This document shows positions 1-12,779 of a stretch of DNA of 64,000 nt, one piece after another. Positions within the stretch are counted from its first letter, which is position 1. Every line of letters begins with the position of its first letter. Origin of the DNA: Bos javanicus (lineage: Eukaryota; Chordata; Mammalia; Artiodactyla; Bovidae). The DNA is taken from assembly GCF_032452875.1 (NCBI RefSeq), contig NC_083868.1, positions 31,910,537-31,974,536 of the forward strand, read 5' to 3'. The notes below the pieces were generated by a model. The model searched no databases. It worked only from the letters and a program-made list of their open reading frames with translations, and had not been told where the DNA came from. Position numbers and translations under genes: made by a program.

Positions 1-78
1 TTATTGTCCATCTTGTCTTTTTGCACCCAGAGCTTTTATTAGTATATCTATATTCAGAAGAGAGCTTACTGTTGTTTT

Positions 79-310
79 AAACATTTATTTTTAATTGAAG
101 AATAATTCCTTTATAATGTTGTAGTGGTTTCTGCCATACAACTACATGAATCAGCTGATAAGTATATGTATATCCCCTCCCTCCTGAGCCTCCCTCACAC
201 CCCCTTCATCCCTCTAGGTTGTCACAGAGAACCCGGCTGAACTCCCTGTGTTATGTGTTATACAGAAACTTCCCACTAGCTATATATTTTACACAGAAGA
301 GACCCTACTC
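79..310 (-). mobile_element. L1 3' UTR fragment (artiodactyl/bovine L1 type)
   Basis: The stretch begins in a T-rich run and reads as the reverse complement of an artiodactyl L1 3' untranslated region. Visible landmarks are the phrase around 'gccatacaactacatgaatc', the C-rich 'cccctccctcctgagcc' block and 'cttcccactagctat'. No reading frame is expected in this part of L1. The T-rich start at about 79 would be the A-tail of the insert. It is clearly diverged from the recent bovine L1 ends elsewhere in the window, so it is probably an older subfamily. No convincing target-site duplication was seen. Confidence 0.7.
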
Positions 311-1465
311 TAACTATATGGTAAATTATTTGAAATACAAACATATATAATAACAAAATATTTAGAATTTCACATAAAGGTTTCATAAGAATTATTCACT
401 TAACTGTATTTAAATATAAATAATAAAGTGGGTTTATTATTACAGGTATTTGACACATACTCTATGTTGATTTTCTATATTATGAGTGCTTCATGTGATA
501 CATAGGCTTATTTTATTAGAATTGTATTTAATATAGGAAAAATGTTACTCTGTATAGATATTTCTGATCTATCACCATAGCCACATTCATTAGATTAATC
601 TGGCTTTTCTGTATTACTAAATTTAATCACATGCTGAAAAATAAAGATTTTCAACATGTGGTTGTCATTCAACTAGATTTCTTTCCAGTTTTACTTGCAA
701 ACTAAATTTCAGGCATAAATTACATTAAAAAAGAAAATGATCCATTAGGTAGCAACATTTCTCTTGAGTGCTCCAGGATCAAACTCATCTTGGTGATTAT
801 ATTTCATTTATTCTTCAGTACAGGTTAGGAAGATCATTCTCATTTTTAACATTGTTAGCTTTACTTTAAAAGTACAGAAACATTTCCAGGTAATAAAACA
901 TGTTTACCCAGTTACATTGCCTCAAGGCTACACCACCTACACCATATAGAGATGATCAAATGAAACCATCATTCTTTACAACAGCTCTGTCATAAATGTT
1001 TACTGAAATGGTGCTGTCAGACTACTTGAAATACAGTAGGCCAGAGTCCTTGCACACATTTCAGACTTCTATTCTATGGCTACCCTGTGTCATCCCTCAA
1101 GCTCCCTGTGGTGGAACTCACAAAAATTGGTAATGAAGCAGATCCTTGGTCAGCAGATCAGCAATATGCCAATTTCATTTATTTCAGAAAACAGAATATA
1201 GGCTAATCTTTAAACAGAGTTATAAGCATTCGAGTAAAAACATTTCCAATGGAAGATATAATTTGTCATCACTTTGATGACTGAACTGAAGTAGCACACA
1301 TTGCATATTTATTTAATTCTTTTGAATCTGCTTTTTAGTCTCAGATAATCACATAATAAAGAATATAATTTTTAAAAATGGAACAATTGTTTCAAAAACA
1401 GAGAAAATCTAGTTTTAAATATGGTTAAAAAGACCAAAAACAGTCAATATACAAATATTTTTTTT
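311..1465. other. AT-rich sequence with no recognised feature
   Basis: No gene or repeat family is recognised. Only very short open frames occur, and there is no splice-site/exon pattern I would defend. It ends at the target-site duplication of the BovB that follows. Confidence 0.5.
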
Positions 1466-1477
1466 TTTCTATAGCTT

Positions 1478-3947
1478 CAGTTCAGTTCAGTTCAGTTCAG
1501 ATGCTCAGTCATGTCCGACTGTTTGAGAATCTATGGACTGCAACACACCAGTCCTCCCTGTCCATCACGAACTCTGGAGTTTACTCAAACTCATAACCAT
1601 TCAGTCCATTATGCCATGCAATCATCTCAGCCTCTGTCATCCCCTTCTCCTCCTGCCTTCAATCTTTCCCAGCATCAGGGTCTTTTCAAATGAGTCAGTT
1701 CTTTGCAACAGGTGGCCAAAATACTGGACTTTCAGCTTCAGCATCAGTCCTTCCAATGTATATGCAGGACTGATTTCCTTTAGGATGGACTAGTTGGATT
1801 GCCTTGCAGGCCACGGGACTCTCAAGAGTCTTCTCCAATATCACAGTTCAAAAGCATCAGTTCTTTGGCACTCAGCTTTCTTTGTAGTCCAACTCTCACA
1901 TCCATACGTGATTACTGGAAAAACTATGGCTTTGACTAGACAGAAATTTGTTGGCAAAGTAACGTCTCTGCTTTTTAATATGCTGTCTACGTTGGTTATA
2001 ACTTTTCTTCCAAGGAGTAAGTATCTTTTAATTTCATGGCTGCAGTCACTATCTTCAGTGATTTTGGAGCCCCTGAAAATAAAGTCTGTCACTATAATCC
2101 ACTGATTCCCCATCTATTTGCTGTGAAGTGATGGGACCAGTTGTCATAATCTTAGTTTTCTGAATGTTGAACTTTATGCCAACTTTTTCACTCTCCTCTT
2201 TCACTTTCATCAAAAGGCTCTTTAAGTCTTCTTTCCTGTCTACCATAAGGGTGGTGTCATCTGCATACCTGAGATTATTGACATTTCTCCCGGAAATCTT
2301 GATTCCAGCTTGTGCTTCATCCACTCCAGAATTTCTCATGATGTACTCTGCATATAAGTTAAATAAGCAGGTGACAATATGCAGCCTTGACATACTCCTT
2401 TCCTGATTTGGAAACAGTCTACTATTCCATGTCAAGTTCTAACTTTTGCTTCCTGACCTGCATACAGGTCAGGAATTTCTCGAGAGGCAGGTCAAGTGGT
2501 CTGGTATTCCCATCTCTTGAAGAATTTTCCACAGGTTTTTCTGATCCACAGAGTCAAAGGCTTTGGAATAATCAATAAAGCAAAATTAGATGTTTTTCAG
2601 AAACTCTGTTGTTTTTCAATGATCCAGTGGATGTTGGCAATTTGATCTCTAGTTCCTCTGCCTTTTCTAAAACCAGCTTGAACATCTGGAAGTTCATGGC
2701 TCATGTATTGTTGAAGCCTGCCTTGGAGAATTTTGAACATTACTTTGCTAGCATGTCAGATAAGTGCAATTGTGTGATAGTTTGAGCACTCTTTGGCATT
2801 GCCTTTCTTTGGGATTAGAATGAAAACTGACCTTTTCCAGTCCTGTGGCCACTGCTGAGTTTTTGAATTTGCTGGCATATTTAGTGCAGCACTTTCACAG
2901 TATCATCTTTCAGGATTTGAAAGAGCTCAAAGGGAATTCCATCTCCTCCACTAGCTTTGTTCATAGTGATGCTTCCTAAGGCCCACTTGTCTTTGCATTC
3001 CAGAATGTCTGGCTCTAGGTGAGTGATTACACCATCGTGGTTATCTGGATCATGAAGATCTTTTTTTGTATAGTTCTGTGTATTCTTGCCACCTCTTATT
3101 TTATCTTCTGCTTCTGTTAGGTTCATATCATTTCTATCCTTTATTGTGCCCATGTTTGCATGCAGTGTTCACTTGGTATCTCTAATTTTCTTGACGAGAT
3201 CTCTAGTCTTTCTCATTCTCTTGTTTTCCTCTATTTGTTTGCATTGATAGCTGAGGAAGGCTTTCTTATCTCTCCTTGCTATTCTTTGAAACTCTGCATT
3301 CAAATGGGTATATCTTTCCTTTTCTCCCCTGCTTTTCACTTCTCTTCTTTTCACAGCTATTTGTAAGGCCTCCTTAGACAACCATTTTGCTTGTTACATT
3401 TCTTTTTCTTGGTGATGATTTTGATCCCTGTCTCCTGTACAATGTCATGAACCTCTGTCCATAGCTCATCAGGCACTCTGTCTACAACATCTAATTCCTT
3501 GAATCTATTTCTCACTTCCACTGTATAATCGTGGTGTTTTACGTGATTTAGTCGCTAAGACGTGTCTGACTTGTTGCGTCCCCATGGACTATAGCATGCC
3601 AGGCTCCTCTGTCCATGGGATTCTCCAGGCAAGAATACTGGAGTGGGTTACCATTTCCTTCTCCGGGGGATCTTTCCAGCTCAGGAATCGAACCCAGGTC
3701 TCCTTCATTGCAGGCGGATTCTTTATCAACTGAGCTATGAGGGAGGCCCTAATATAATCTATAATTGTAAGGGGTTTGATTTAGGTCATACCTGCATGGT
3801 CTACTGGTTTTCCCTCCTTTCTTCATTTTAAGTCTGAATTTGGCAATAAGGAATTCATGATCTGAGCCACAGTCAGCTTCTGGTCTTGTTTTTGCTGACC
3901 ATATAGAACATCTCCATCTTTGATTACAAAGAATATAATCATTCTGA
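1478..3947 (-). mobile_element. BovB LINE (RTE clade), 5'-truncated, with nested Bov-tA
   Basis: This is a BovB element in reverse orientation. Its 3' tail of repeated CAGTT units lies at 1478-1500, and reading on the minus strand gives the end of the endonuclease-RT polyprotein, including 'NNLRYADDTTLMVDRKED' with the YADD catalytic box of reverse transcriptase. The frame is broken in many places, so it is dead. It is flanked by a perfect 12-bp target-site duplication, TTTCTATAGCTT, at 1466-1477 and 3948-3959. It is 5'-truncated in the endonuclease-RT linker. A Bov-tA SINE at about 3535-3750 interrupts it. Confidence 0.93.
3535..3750 (-). mobile_element. Bov-tA SINE inside BovB
   Basis: Reverse-oriented Bov-tA. 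The BovB-like part comes first ('ccaggctcctctgtccatgg'), then the tRNA-like head with a B-box-like 'gaatcgaaccc' and the A-box region 'ttatcaactgagct' near 3735. The flanking BovB sequence resumes with a repeat of 'tataatc', consistent with a short target-site duplication. It arrived after the BovB it sits in. Confidence 0.88.
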
Positions 3948-4130
3948 TTTCTATAGCTTACATGATAAGAATTAAATTTATTATCATTGTGGTCCTACAA
4001 CTTCCTTTTCCCTCTTTGCTTCTATTTGTGTTTTATTCTTCCTCTTTTTCATTATTTCTTCTTTCTGCAAAGTTATATCTATAATGTGTTCATGGAAATC
4101 TTTCCATTGAATTAACAATATATCTACAAG

Positions 4131-4353
4131 GGAGTAACCAGTGGCTCAGGGGTTTAAAAAAAAAAAAAAATCTGCCTGTAATTCAGGAGACTTGACTTCA
4201 GTCCCTGGGTCAGAATAGTCCCCTGGAGGAGGGCATGGCAACCCACTCCAGTATTGTTGCCTGGAGAATCCCATGGACAGAGGAGCCTTTCAGATTACAA
4301 TTCATAGGGTAACAAAGAGTCAGACATGACTGAAGTGATTGAGCATGCATGCA
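4131..4353 (+). mobile_element. Bov-tA SINE
   Basis: Forward Bov-tA: a tRNA-like head ('agtggctcag' A-box region), then the BovB-derived body 'ggcaacccactccagtattg' and an end resembling 'gagtcagacatgactgaag'. An expanded run of about 15 A at 4157-4171 interrupts the head. Several differences from the usual sequence suggest it is not recent. Confidence 0.88.
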
Positions 4354-4605
4354 CTATTAAAATAAGTTATCTGTATATATCAGATTATCAAGAGTTACAG
4401 GAGTACACTGCTGACACATTATACATCCTTTTTTTTTGCTGGCTTCATTTTCAGTTAGAAAAATGACAGGTTGGTCTGATAAAGCCATTTCAAACACAAT
4501 ACTGTATCTTATGTTTTAATTTTATCTGAAATGTATGAAAATAAAAGATTAAAATACATCAAATTGAAATGAAAAAATGAATTATTATCCTTCTAGATAA
4601 GTATA

Positions 4606-5195
4606 AGGCAAAATCACTGCAGATGGTGACTGAAGCCATGAAATTAAAAGATGATTACTCCTTGGAAGAAAAGTTATGACCAACCTAGACAGCATAATAA
4701 AAAGTAGAGATGTTACTTTGCCAACAAAGGTCCATTTAGTCAAAGCTATGGTTTTTCCAGTAGTCATGTATGGATGTGAGAGTTGGACTATAAAGAAAAC
4801 TGAGTGCTGAAGAATTGATGTTTTTGAACTGTGGTGTTGGAGAAGACTCTATAGAGTCCCTTGGACAGCAAGGAGATCCAACCAGTCCATCCTAAAGGAA
4901 ATCAGTCCTGAATATTCACTGGAAGGACTGATGTTGAAGTTGAAACTCTAATACTTTGGCCACCTTATGTGAAGAACTGACTCATTTGAAAAGACCCTGA
5001 TGCTGGGAAAGATTGAAGGCAGGAGGAGAAGGGGATGACTGAGGATGAGATGGTTGGATGGCATCACTGACTCAATGGACATGAGTTTGAGTAAACTCCA
5101 GGAGTTGGTGATGGACAGGGAAGCCTGGCTTGCTGCAGTCCATGGGGTTGCAAAGAATCGGACACAGCTGAGCAACTGAACTGAACTGAACTGAA
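4606..5195 (+). mobile_element. BovB 3' end, 5'-truncated
   Basis: Forward BovB covering the C-terminal end of the polyprotein and the 3' tail. It begins near 'atcactgcagatggtgactg' and runs through 'ggatgtgagagttggactat' to the CTGAA-repeat tail at 5176-5195. It contains only sequence downstream of the RT core, so it never had coding capacity. It lies about 650 bp from the reverse-oriented BovB upstream. Confidence 0.92.
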
Positions 5196-7539
5196 GCATA
5201 TGCTTTAGCAATTAGCTTTTTAAATAGATACATCAAATCAAAAGCAGATTTCACATACAGCTCTCCACCTAATAAATGGTCTATTTTGTGTGGAGTTCAG
5301 CATACATAAGGATTAATAAGTTCAAAAGATCAAGTTACTCTTTACTGTCTGTTGTATAAAGTATTCAAGTGAAACTTGTCATGTGTTATATTTTTATATC
5401 ATTGTTGATTCAATTGCATTAAAAAACATAACTTTTTCAAATGTGAGAGGAGGATCCCATTACTCCATCTTGAATGCAAAAGCTTATAAATCACAAAACT
5501 GAAAAATTCAATAAATCAACTGAAGAAATCTGCTGAGACGATGTATCACTGATTTTATGCACCTTTAAGTATATATAAAATACTGGACTCTAGGGATATC
5601 ATTATATAAAGGAATTTTCTAGTATATTCATTAAACCAACCATTATTTTTGTTCATTTTAGACGTTCTATATTATACACACAGGACTTAAAATATATGAT
5701 GTGCTTGATTTGATGTTGGTAGGTAATCTTCTCCCATCTGGCATCACACATAATCATGCTAAGTTTCTCTAAGTGGCATTTTTGGGGGGAACATAATGAA
5801 AGATGATTTACATTATGCTAACATCATTTTATGTATTTGATTCTCTAGTAGTGCATTGTTCTTCCCATAAAGTTAGATTCAGGGAACCATATACCAATCT
5901 GTAGAGTGGGTAGCATATTAAAAAGAACAATAATAAGAAATACTGCCAAGAATGCATATTCATTTTAGAGTGTCATTTAATCATTTTCAAATACTCATTT
6001 CCTTTCATCTTCATTTTAAATAATCAGTTACTGGATACCTTATATGGAGATTTCAATGTTTCTCAGTTTGATATATTGTGCACTTTACCTTTTCAACTTA
6101 TGTACTAAGGCTTATTGAGTTTTCTGTAGATAAAATTTTGATGCTTTGATTCACTTTTAAATAAAATACAAGAATCTTCTTTAAGTGAAATAAAAATCAA
6201 CTTTGAGGAGTGAAGTTTTTTAAAGTGTATTTTCCTCTCATTCTCTTGGTGTTACCACAAATCACAGGAAACAAAATCACATTTATTTTATTTTTTAAAA
6301 TTTTCTAGACAGAATAATCAAGTAGTGGGATTTTTTTGTCCAAGTTTAGCCACATTGTTCTTTCTCTCTCCATTTATGATTTATGATTTCATCACTCCCA
6401 ATTTGGCTGATAAGTGTGATTTCCAGTTGCTCAAATAAAATTTCCATCAATAAAAACACAATTTGCTCAAGCTTTAATTGAGCTAAAGGATAAAATCATA
6501 TCTATGTCTTGAGTATGGTAATTCCATCATTTACATTTTTACCCTGTTTAGGTAAAGAAACTAACAAAACAAACAAAAAAGGATAATCTTATAATAACTT
6601 AAGAAATTCTTTTGTTCACAAATTTGCAGAAAGCAGACTTATAATGATGTATTGCTGTCTGAGGTTCTTATTTTGATAGTTTCAGAAATTATGATGTCAT
6701 CATGATCATAATTATTAATTATCCTGGTGAAATATGTTTTTATATGAAAACCAAAAATCTTTTAAGAAAATTGATTAAATGGTCCTTCAAATTGTCTTTT
6801 GCTTTTGGACATATTTTTATTTCAGCTGTAGTTTTACCAATGTCCTTACTAAAATACTGAATGCATTATACTAAAATTAACTTTAGTGACAAATGTTCAA
6901 AAATTAATTCTAAGTAATCTATGTATATTCACTATTGAATATATACTATGTACTTGGCATTCTACTCTGTGAACTAAAGGATATATTTATGATCAAGTTA
7001 CAGAGATCAATTAACATACAAAAAGCAAACATTAATTATAACAGTATCAACTCTAGGAATCCATATTTGGGATTCAAAATTTGTAACATCAGTATTAGAA
7101 AAATCTTCATCAAGGAATTAAACACTGCTGTCATAAAAATACAAAACACTTGCCAAAACTTTATTAACATAAATGAGGCACAATCTTTTAATCCTCTATT
7201 ACTTAAAACATTGAAGTAACTTTTAAAGTGGTTCCTTGATGATTTAACCAGCAACTCATTTTCTATACTACTTCTAGAAGTTTTAAATATCAAAAATTGA
7301 TAATGCCATGTCATTTTAGATACTCTGCTGTCTGTCTGCAATTTGAGAAAATTCAAACTTTAAAGTGAAAAACATGAAAGGTATTTCCATCTTAATGCAG
7401 CCTAAAATTTTATTTCTGGCTTATGTGCAATTCCCTTACTTACTCCTGAAGACTCAGCTCAAATGGTATTTCCACTGTAAAACTTGCTTGGCTCCATAAG
7501 CTAGGTTTTGTGACTATCTTCAGTTTCTCAACTTTTGAG
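5196..7539. other. AT-rich sequence with no recognised feature
   Basis: About 2.3 kb without a recognised repeat or gene. Open frames near 6935-7219 (+) and 7036-7356 (-) overlap on opposite strands, are made of common AT-rich codons, and match nothing I know. I treat them as chance. Confidence 0.5.
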
Positions 7540-9350
7540 TAAGATCTATAATGGACTATGCAGAGTTCCAAAGAATAGCAAGGAGAGATATGAAAGACTT
7601 CCTCAGTGATTAATGCAAAGAAACAGAGGAAAACAATAAAATGGGAAAGACTAGAGATCTCTTCAAGAAAATTAGAGATAACAAGGGAACATTTCATGCA
7701 AAGATGGGCTCAATAAAGGACAGAAATGGTATGGACCTAACAGAAGCAGAAAATGTTAAGAAGAGGTGGCAAGAATACACAGAAGAACTGTACAAAAAAG
7801 ATCTTCATGACCCAGATAATCACAATGGTGTGATCACTCACCTAGAGCCAGACATCCTAGAATGCAAAGTCAAGTGGGCCTTAAGAAGCATAACTATGAA
7901 CAAAGCTAGTGGAGGTGATGGAATTCCAGTTGAGCTCTTTCAAATCCTGAAAGATGATGCTGTGAAAGTGTCGTACTCAATATGCCAGAAAATTTGGAAC
8001 ACTCAGCTGTGGCGACAGGACTGGAAAAGGTCAGGTTTCATTCTAATCCCAAAGAAAGGCAATGCCAAAGAATGCTCAAACTACCACACAATTGTACTTA
8101 TCTCACATGCTAGAAAAGTAATGCTCAAAATTCTACAAGTTGGGCTTCAACAGTACATGAACTGTGAACTTCCAGATGTTCAAGCTGGTTTTAGAAAAGG
8201 CAGAGGAACCAGAGTTCAAATTGCCAACATCTGCTGGTCATCAAAAAAGCAACAGGGTTCCTGAAAAACACTTATTTTTGCTTTATTGATTATGCCAAAG
8301 CCTTTGACTGTGTGGATCATAAAAAAAACTACAGAAAATTCTTCAAGAGATGGAAATACCAGACCACCTGACTGGCCTCTTGAAAAATCTGCATGAGTTC
8401 ATTAAGCAACAGTTAGAACTGGACATGAAACAGCAGACTGGTTCCGAATCTGGAAAGGAGTATGTCAAGGCTGTATATTGTCACCCTGCTTATTTAACTT
8501 ATATGCAGAGTACATCATGAGAAACTCTGGGCTAGAAGAAGCACAAGCTAGAATCAAGATTACTTGGAGAAATATCAATTACCTCAGATATGCAGATATT
8601 ACTACCCTTATGGCAGAAAACAAAGAAGAACTAAAGAGCCTCTTGATGAAAGTGAAAGAGGAGAGTAAAAAAGTTGCCTTAAAACTTAAAAGTAATGTCC
8701 CTCCTTTGAATATGCTATCTAGGTTGGTCATAACTTTCCTTCCAAGGAGTAAGTGTCTTTTAATTTCATGGCTGCAATCATCATCTGCAGTGATTTTGGA
8801 GCCCAAAAAGATAAAGTCTGACACTGTTTCTACTGTTTCCCCGTCTATTTCCCATGAAGTGATGGCACTACTTTGCCAATAAAGGTCCATCTAGTCAAAG
8901 CTATGGTTCTTCCAGTAATCATATGTGGATGTGAGAACTGGACTACAAAGAAAGCTGAATGCCAAAGCATTGATGCTTTTCAACTGTGGTGTTGGAGAAG
9001 ACTCTTGAGAATCCCTTGGACAACAAGGAGATCAGTTGTTGACCAGTCCTTCCTAAAGTAAAATAGTCCTGAATATTCATTGGAAGGACTGATGCTGAAA
9101 TTGAAAGTCCAGTACTTTGGCCACCTGATGCAAAGAACTGACTCATTTGAAAAGACCCTGATGCTGGGAAAGATTGAAGGCAGAAGGAGAAGGGGATGAC
9201 AGAGGATGAGGTGGTTGGATGGCATCACCGACTCAATGAACATGAGTTTGTGTAAAGTCTGCTAGTTGGTGATGGGCAGGGAGGCCTTGCGTGCTACAGT
9301 CCATGTGGTCGCAAAGAGTCAGACATGACTGATCGTCTGAACTGAACTGA
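7540..9350 (+). mobile_element. BovB LINE copy with internal inverted segment
   Basis: Forward BovB from the linker/RT region to the 3' tail (CTGAA repeats at 9337-9350). The translation at 7641-8264 shows RT-region sequence ending in 'ELPDVQAGFRKGRGTR'. Further on, 'INYLRYADITTLMAENKEE' is the catalytic block with the second Asp of YADD changed to Ile (YADI), which would abolish activity. From 8691 to 8866 the sequence runs in the opposite orientation before the forward sequence resumes at 'tactttgccaataaagg'. Stops and frameshifts are scattered throughout. Confidence 0.93.
8691..8866 (-). other. In-place inversion within BovB
   Basis: This segment of about 176 bp is BovB sequence read backwards relative to both flanks. 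It begins 'agtaatgtccctcctttg' and ends 'cccatgaagtgatgg'. In a normal BovB the same block lies at this same place in forward orientation. About 30 bp expected on the left side (around 'attcagaaaactaagatc') are missing at the junction. Because both flanks are forward, ordinary 5' inversion during insertion does not explain it; a later local inversion with a small deletion does. Confidence 0.85.
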
Positions 9351-9360
9351 TAATAGTCTG

Positions 9361-9502
9361 TATAGTCCATGGAATTCTCCAGGCCAGGATACTGGAGTGG
9401 GTAGCTGTTCCCTTCTCCAGGGGATCTTCCCAACCCGGGATGGAAACCAGGTCTCTTGCATTGCAGATGGATTCTTTACCAGCTAAGCTACCAGGGAAGC
9501 TC
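9361..9502 (-). mobile_element. Bov-tA SINE, partial
   Basis: Reverse Bov-tA starting partway through the BovB-like body ('tccatggaattctccaggcc') and ending with the tRNA-like head ('accagctaagctaccaggga'). It sits about 10 bp beyond the BovB tail. Confidence 0.88.
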
Positions 9503-10121
9503 TATAGTATAGTACATATAGCATATATTATATGCTAATATACAGACATACACATGTGTTTCTTTGATTTCAAGGACCATTTGTGGTACAGGATGACTGA
9601 GAACATATTCACCTTCCTATTACTCTTGGACTTCTCCTTATTATCTAACATCTTAATAAATAACTTCTGGTGATGATATGGTTTATGGGAACAAGTTGCT
9701 CTTTAAAGTGGCTCAGATTGAGCCTAATAGGAATGAAGATACAAGAAAGACGAAAGGACTATACTTTAATATTGTCTACTTTCAAATATGCCTGCTTTCA
9801 TAGCACTATATGTAGAATCTGGAGAGCTGTGGGAAGTAATCTACGTATCAAATAATTTCATAAAAGATACTTTAAGCACAAATTTACTATTTAAAATGTT
9901 ATTTGAGTAGGATATTCTGTTACTATTTTATTTTGAAGACTTTCAATTAGCCCTCAAATCTTCAAAGCAGAACTTATGATTAATATGAATTTGGAACATG
10001 AGATTTTAAAAGGAAAATATGTTTTAAAAGTATGTAAAGAATATTTCCTTGTAAGAAAGAACCAAAAGTAAAATATCTGACCTTAAAATTTGGGAAGGTA
10101 TATTTTCTATTATCCAGATCT
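9503..10121. other. AT-rich sequence with no recognised feature
   Basis: No repeat family or gene recognised. The 61-codon frame at 9670-9855 has no recognisable domain. Confidence 0.45.
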
Positions 10122-10129
10122 AGTCAACT

Positions 10130-10240
10130 CCAGTGTTCTTGCCTGAAGAATTCCAGGGATGGGGGATCCTGGTGGGCTGCCATCTATGAGGTCGCACAGA
10201 GTCAGACATGACTGAAGTGCCTTTGCAGCAGCAGCAGCAG
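10130..10240 (+). mobile_element. Bov-A monomer with (AGC)n tail
   Basis: One Bov-A unit ('ccagtgttcttgcctgaaga' through 'gagtcagacatgactgaag') ending in a short AGC-repeat tail at 10226-10240. It is flanked by an 8-bp direct repeat, AGTCAACT, at 10122-10129 and 10239-10246, which shares its first two bases with the tail. Confidence 0.88.
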
Positions 10241-10246
10241 TCAACT

Positions 10247-12068
10247 AACTCCCATTCTAGAAATAAAATAGTGAACAGCCAAATAAAAATCAATTCACCA
10301 TGTATGAGGCTGCCAGTTCCAGAATGAGCAAGAGCAGACATAATATGATTATGAGGACTCAGAGCATCCAGGACATACAGCTGAATCCTACATAAATTGC
10401 CAGCCAAAGGGAAATGTTGCTGGATGCCCTACTAACAGGGATTTACAACAACTGAGCTGTTTGATATGTATTTCTGTGGTGAGGTGGATCCCATGTCCAA
10501 AAATTAGGCTTTCACAGTCATAAATTCTGCCAACATTTTAGCTCATTACCTCTACAAGTCTTTGATAATTACAACATTAATATTGTTGGGCATTTAGTAC
10601 ATTAAAGCATTTGCTACTGTTTTGAAGATTTTCCTGAAATAAAATAATTGAATCCATCCATATTTATATAAAATTGAAACATGAAAAAATTGCTTTTCAT
10701 TATGGGATGAGATGCACTCGTGCAAAAAGACGTCTAGCAGGATTAATTTAACACTGTTTACAATGGTATTTGGCAATAAACTTAAAAAATAAAAAGAGAA
10801 TTTTATGTTTCCCCCTGATTTATGAATACTCATATATATAATTTTATAAGTATCAGATATGAAAATCACATTTAGTGTGCACATACACAAGATTTAATAC
10901 ATATATACCAATAGATCTTCTATTATAGAAAAATATCATGCCATTAAATCTGGAACATGAGGGTTATTCTCTGCATATGGACAACCCAGCTAAACATGTT
11001 AAACTGAAGCTCCTTAGGTAGTTTCTGTGTCTCAGAGAACACAATTTTGTATTGTTTACCTCAGCTAAACAGCCATAAATGGATACCACCAGGCCCTGAG
11101 TCAAGTTAAATAGGACAAAATGACTAGTCAGATTTTCATAGCAGATGCTAGGAAAATGCAAAAGAATGGGAAAAATCCTCAGCAGACCTAAGCTGGAGCA
11201 TAACTCAGGGGGAAAAAAACCTTCAGAAGAGAGAACAGACAGTAGCAAGGAGACATCACTGACCCAGCAGCTTCACATATAATGAAAAGGGGTCATGAAA
11301 CACTCCCTCCACCAGGGAAAGTTTCATTATCTCTATAGGAACTTGAATATTGAACTAGTTAAATAATTAGCCCAAATATTTTTGGACAATGAAATTGAGT
11401 GAGGTATTATCTAGCAAGTATTTCAGGCATGTGAATAAGGATGGCTGAAATTCTTGATATTGTGTACTATTAATTTAGTAAATACCTAGTCTGTTAATGT
11501 GTAACTATTTTCATAATTTGTATTCCTACAGTTCTATATTTTCTTACCTTTTTAATATACAGCAGTATCTTTCACACAGAAAAAAATGTCAACAACCTGT
11601 TTTGTCCCAAGAATAACTTGGCCATGAGTGCACTGCTTTAGCTTTTTCTCACTTTTCCTATGCAACAAAGATACAGAAGTTTTATCTGTCTTCAGCTTTT
11701 AGCATTAGAAAAGCATTCTTCCCCTGACTTGAGTCCAATAATAATCAGCCCCTTTATTTTGCAGATAGTATTAAATACACTGACACTTCCTATGAGCTAC
11801 TCCTCTATATTTTCCTTGGGGGCACTCACCTGGCATAGTGCTGTTAAATAATTTATGCCCACTATGAAACAGGATACAATCTGACTTACCGTCTTTCCCA
11901 ACCATTCAATAATAAAGCCTCTTAACAAGAGGATTGTTCTGAGTAACAATTCATGATTTCTTAGCTTCTATGTTGGTATTTGCAGAAGGTATAATTACCT
12001 CTGTAAAAATCCAACCTTGGTGTATCTTTACATCATTTTCAGAACAAGAGTAATGTGATTTGGAAGGA
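10247..12068. other. Sequence with no recognised feature
   Basis: About 1.8 kb with no gene or repeat I can name. Small frames (for example 10594-10890 on the minus strand) have no recognisable content. The part near 11660-11850 has an L2-like feel, but too little to call. Confidence 0.45.
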
Positions 12069-12140
12069 GCTCTGCAGTCCAAGGGGTTGCAAAGAGTCAG
12101 ACACGACTGAGCAACTGAAATGAACTGAACTGAACTGAAC
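12069..12140 (+). mobile_element. BovB 3'-terminal stub
   Basis: Only the last 70 or so bases of BovB remain: 'gcagtccaaggggttgcaaa' through 'gactgagcaactgaa' and the CTGAA-repeat tail. Severe 5' truncation of this kind is common for BovB. Confidence 0.88.
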
Positions 12141-12779
12141 TTGTCCACTTGGGAAGATTCATGGGACTATGAACAACTACATTTTTGCTTGCAGAGTCAT
12201 AATTTACCTATTAAAAATGAAGTCAATAGCCTACACACTTTATATAATAATTTTATATTTAAAAAAGGGAGATGAATATTACTTTATAGAGAAAAATGAG
12301 GAAGTTAGGAGAGGCTGTTTTGAAGGAGAATTTCATTAAAAGCAAGCAGGGGTTTAGAATGGTTGTAGTTTCTCAATAGTTGAGATCTTGCAATTTCTCC
12401 TTGGCTGCTCTTTTGCTGGGTAAGGAGAAAATCTTCCTTCCTCCATCTAAGGTGGTAAAGCAACTTCTTCTTGCCCAGGAATGTAAAGTAAGCAGCAAGG
12501 GATGGTTATATGTGTGAGAGCTCCCCCTTAGGACTTCCTGACTCCACTTTAAATGAGGTTCCCCTTCTTGAATAGGGAAGAATTAAAATGTCTGAAAGAA
12601 TTAACTATTTTGTAAAGAATTAGTAATATTTATATCAGATTATTGAGAAGAATTTATATATAACAAAATTTAACATTCTTGTGTAGAAGTCTATGACTTT
12701 TGACAAATACTTAGAATTATGTATCAGTCAAAAAAGATAAAAATATCTCATAGCACCAAAAATAAGAAACCACATACTC
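12141..12779. other. Sequence with no recognised feature
   Basis: No repeat or gene recognised. The stretch at 12340-12560 is less AT-rich than its surroundings, but I cannot assign it. Confidence 0.4.

Noticed and set aside
1478..1503. Short CAGTT repeats resembling a CRISPR-like or microsatellite array
   Set aside because: This is the normal tandem-unit tail of BovB. There are no spacers.
1511..2105. Serine- and proline-rich open frames near BovB 3' ends, recurring at several places
   Set aside because: They are the antisense reading of the BovB 3' region and recur wherever a BovB tail occurs, so they are shadows of the repeat.
6935..7356. Overlapping frames of about 100 codons on opposite strands
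   Set aside because: Composition is typical of chance AT-rich frames, with no known motif and no conserved context.
7641..8264. A 207-codon open frame that could be taken for a gene
   Set aside because: Its content is BovB linker and RT sequence, matching other BovB copies in the window, and it is broken on both sides.
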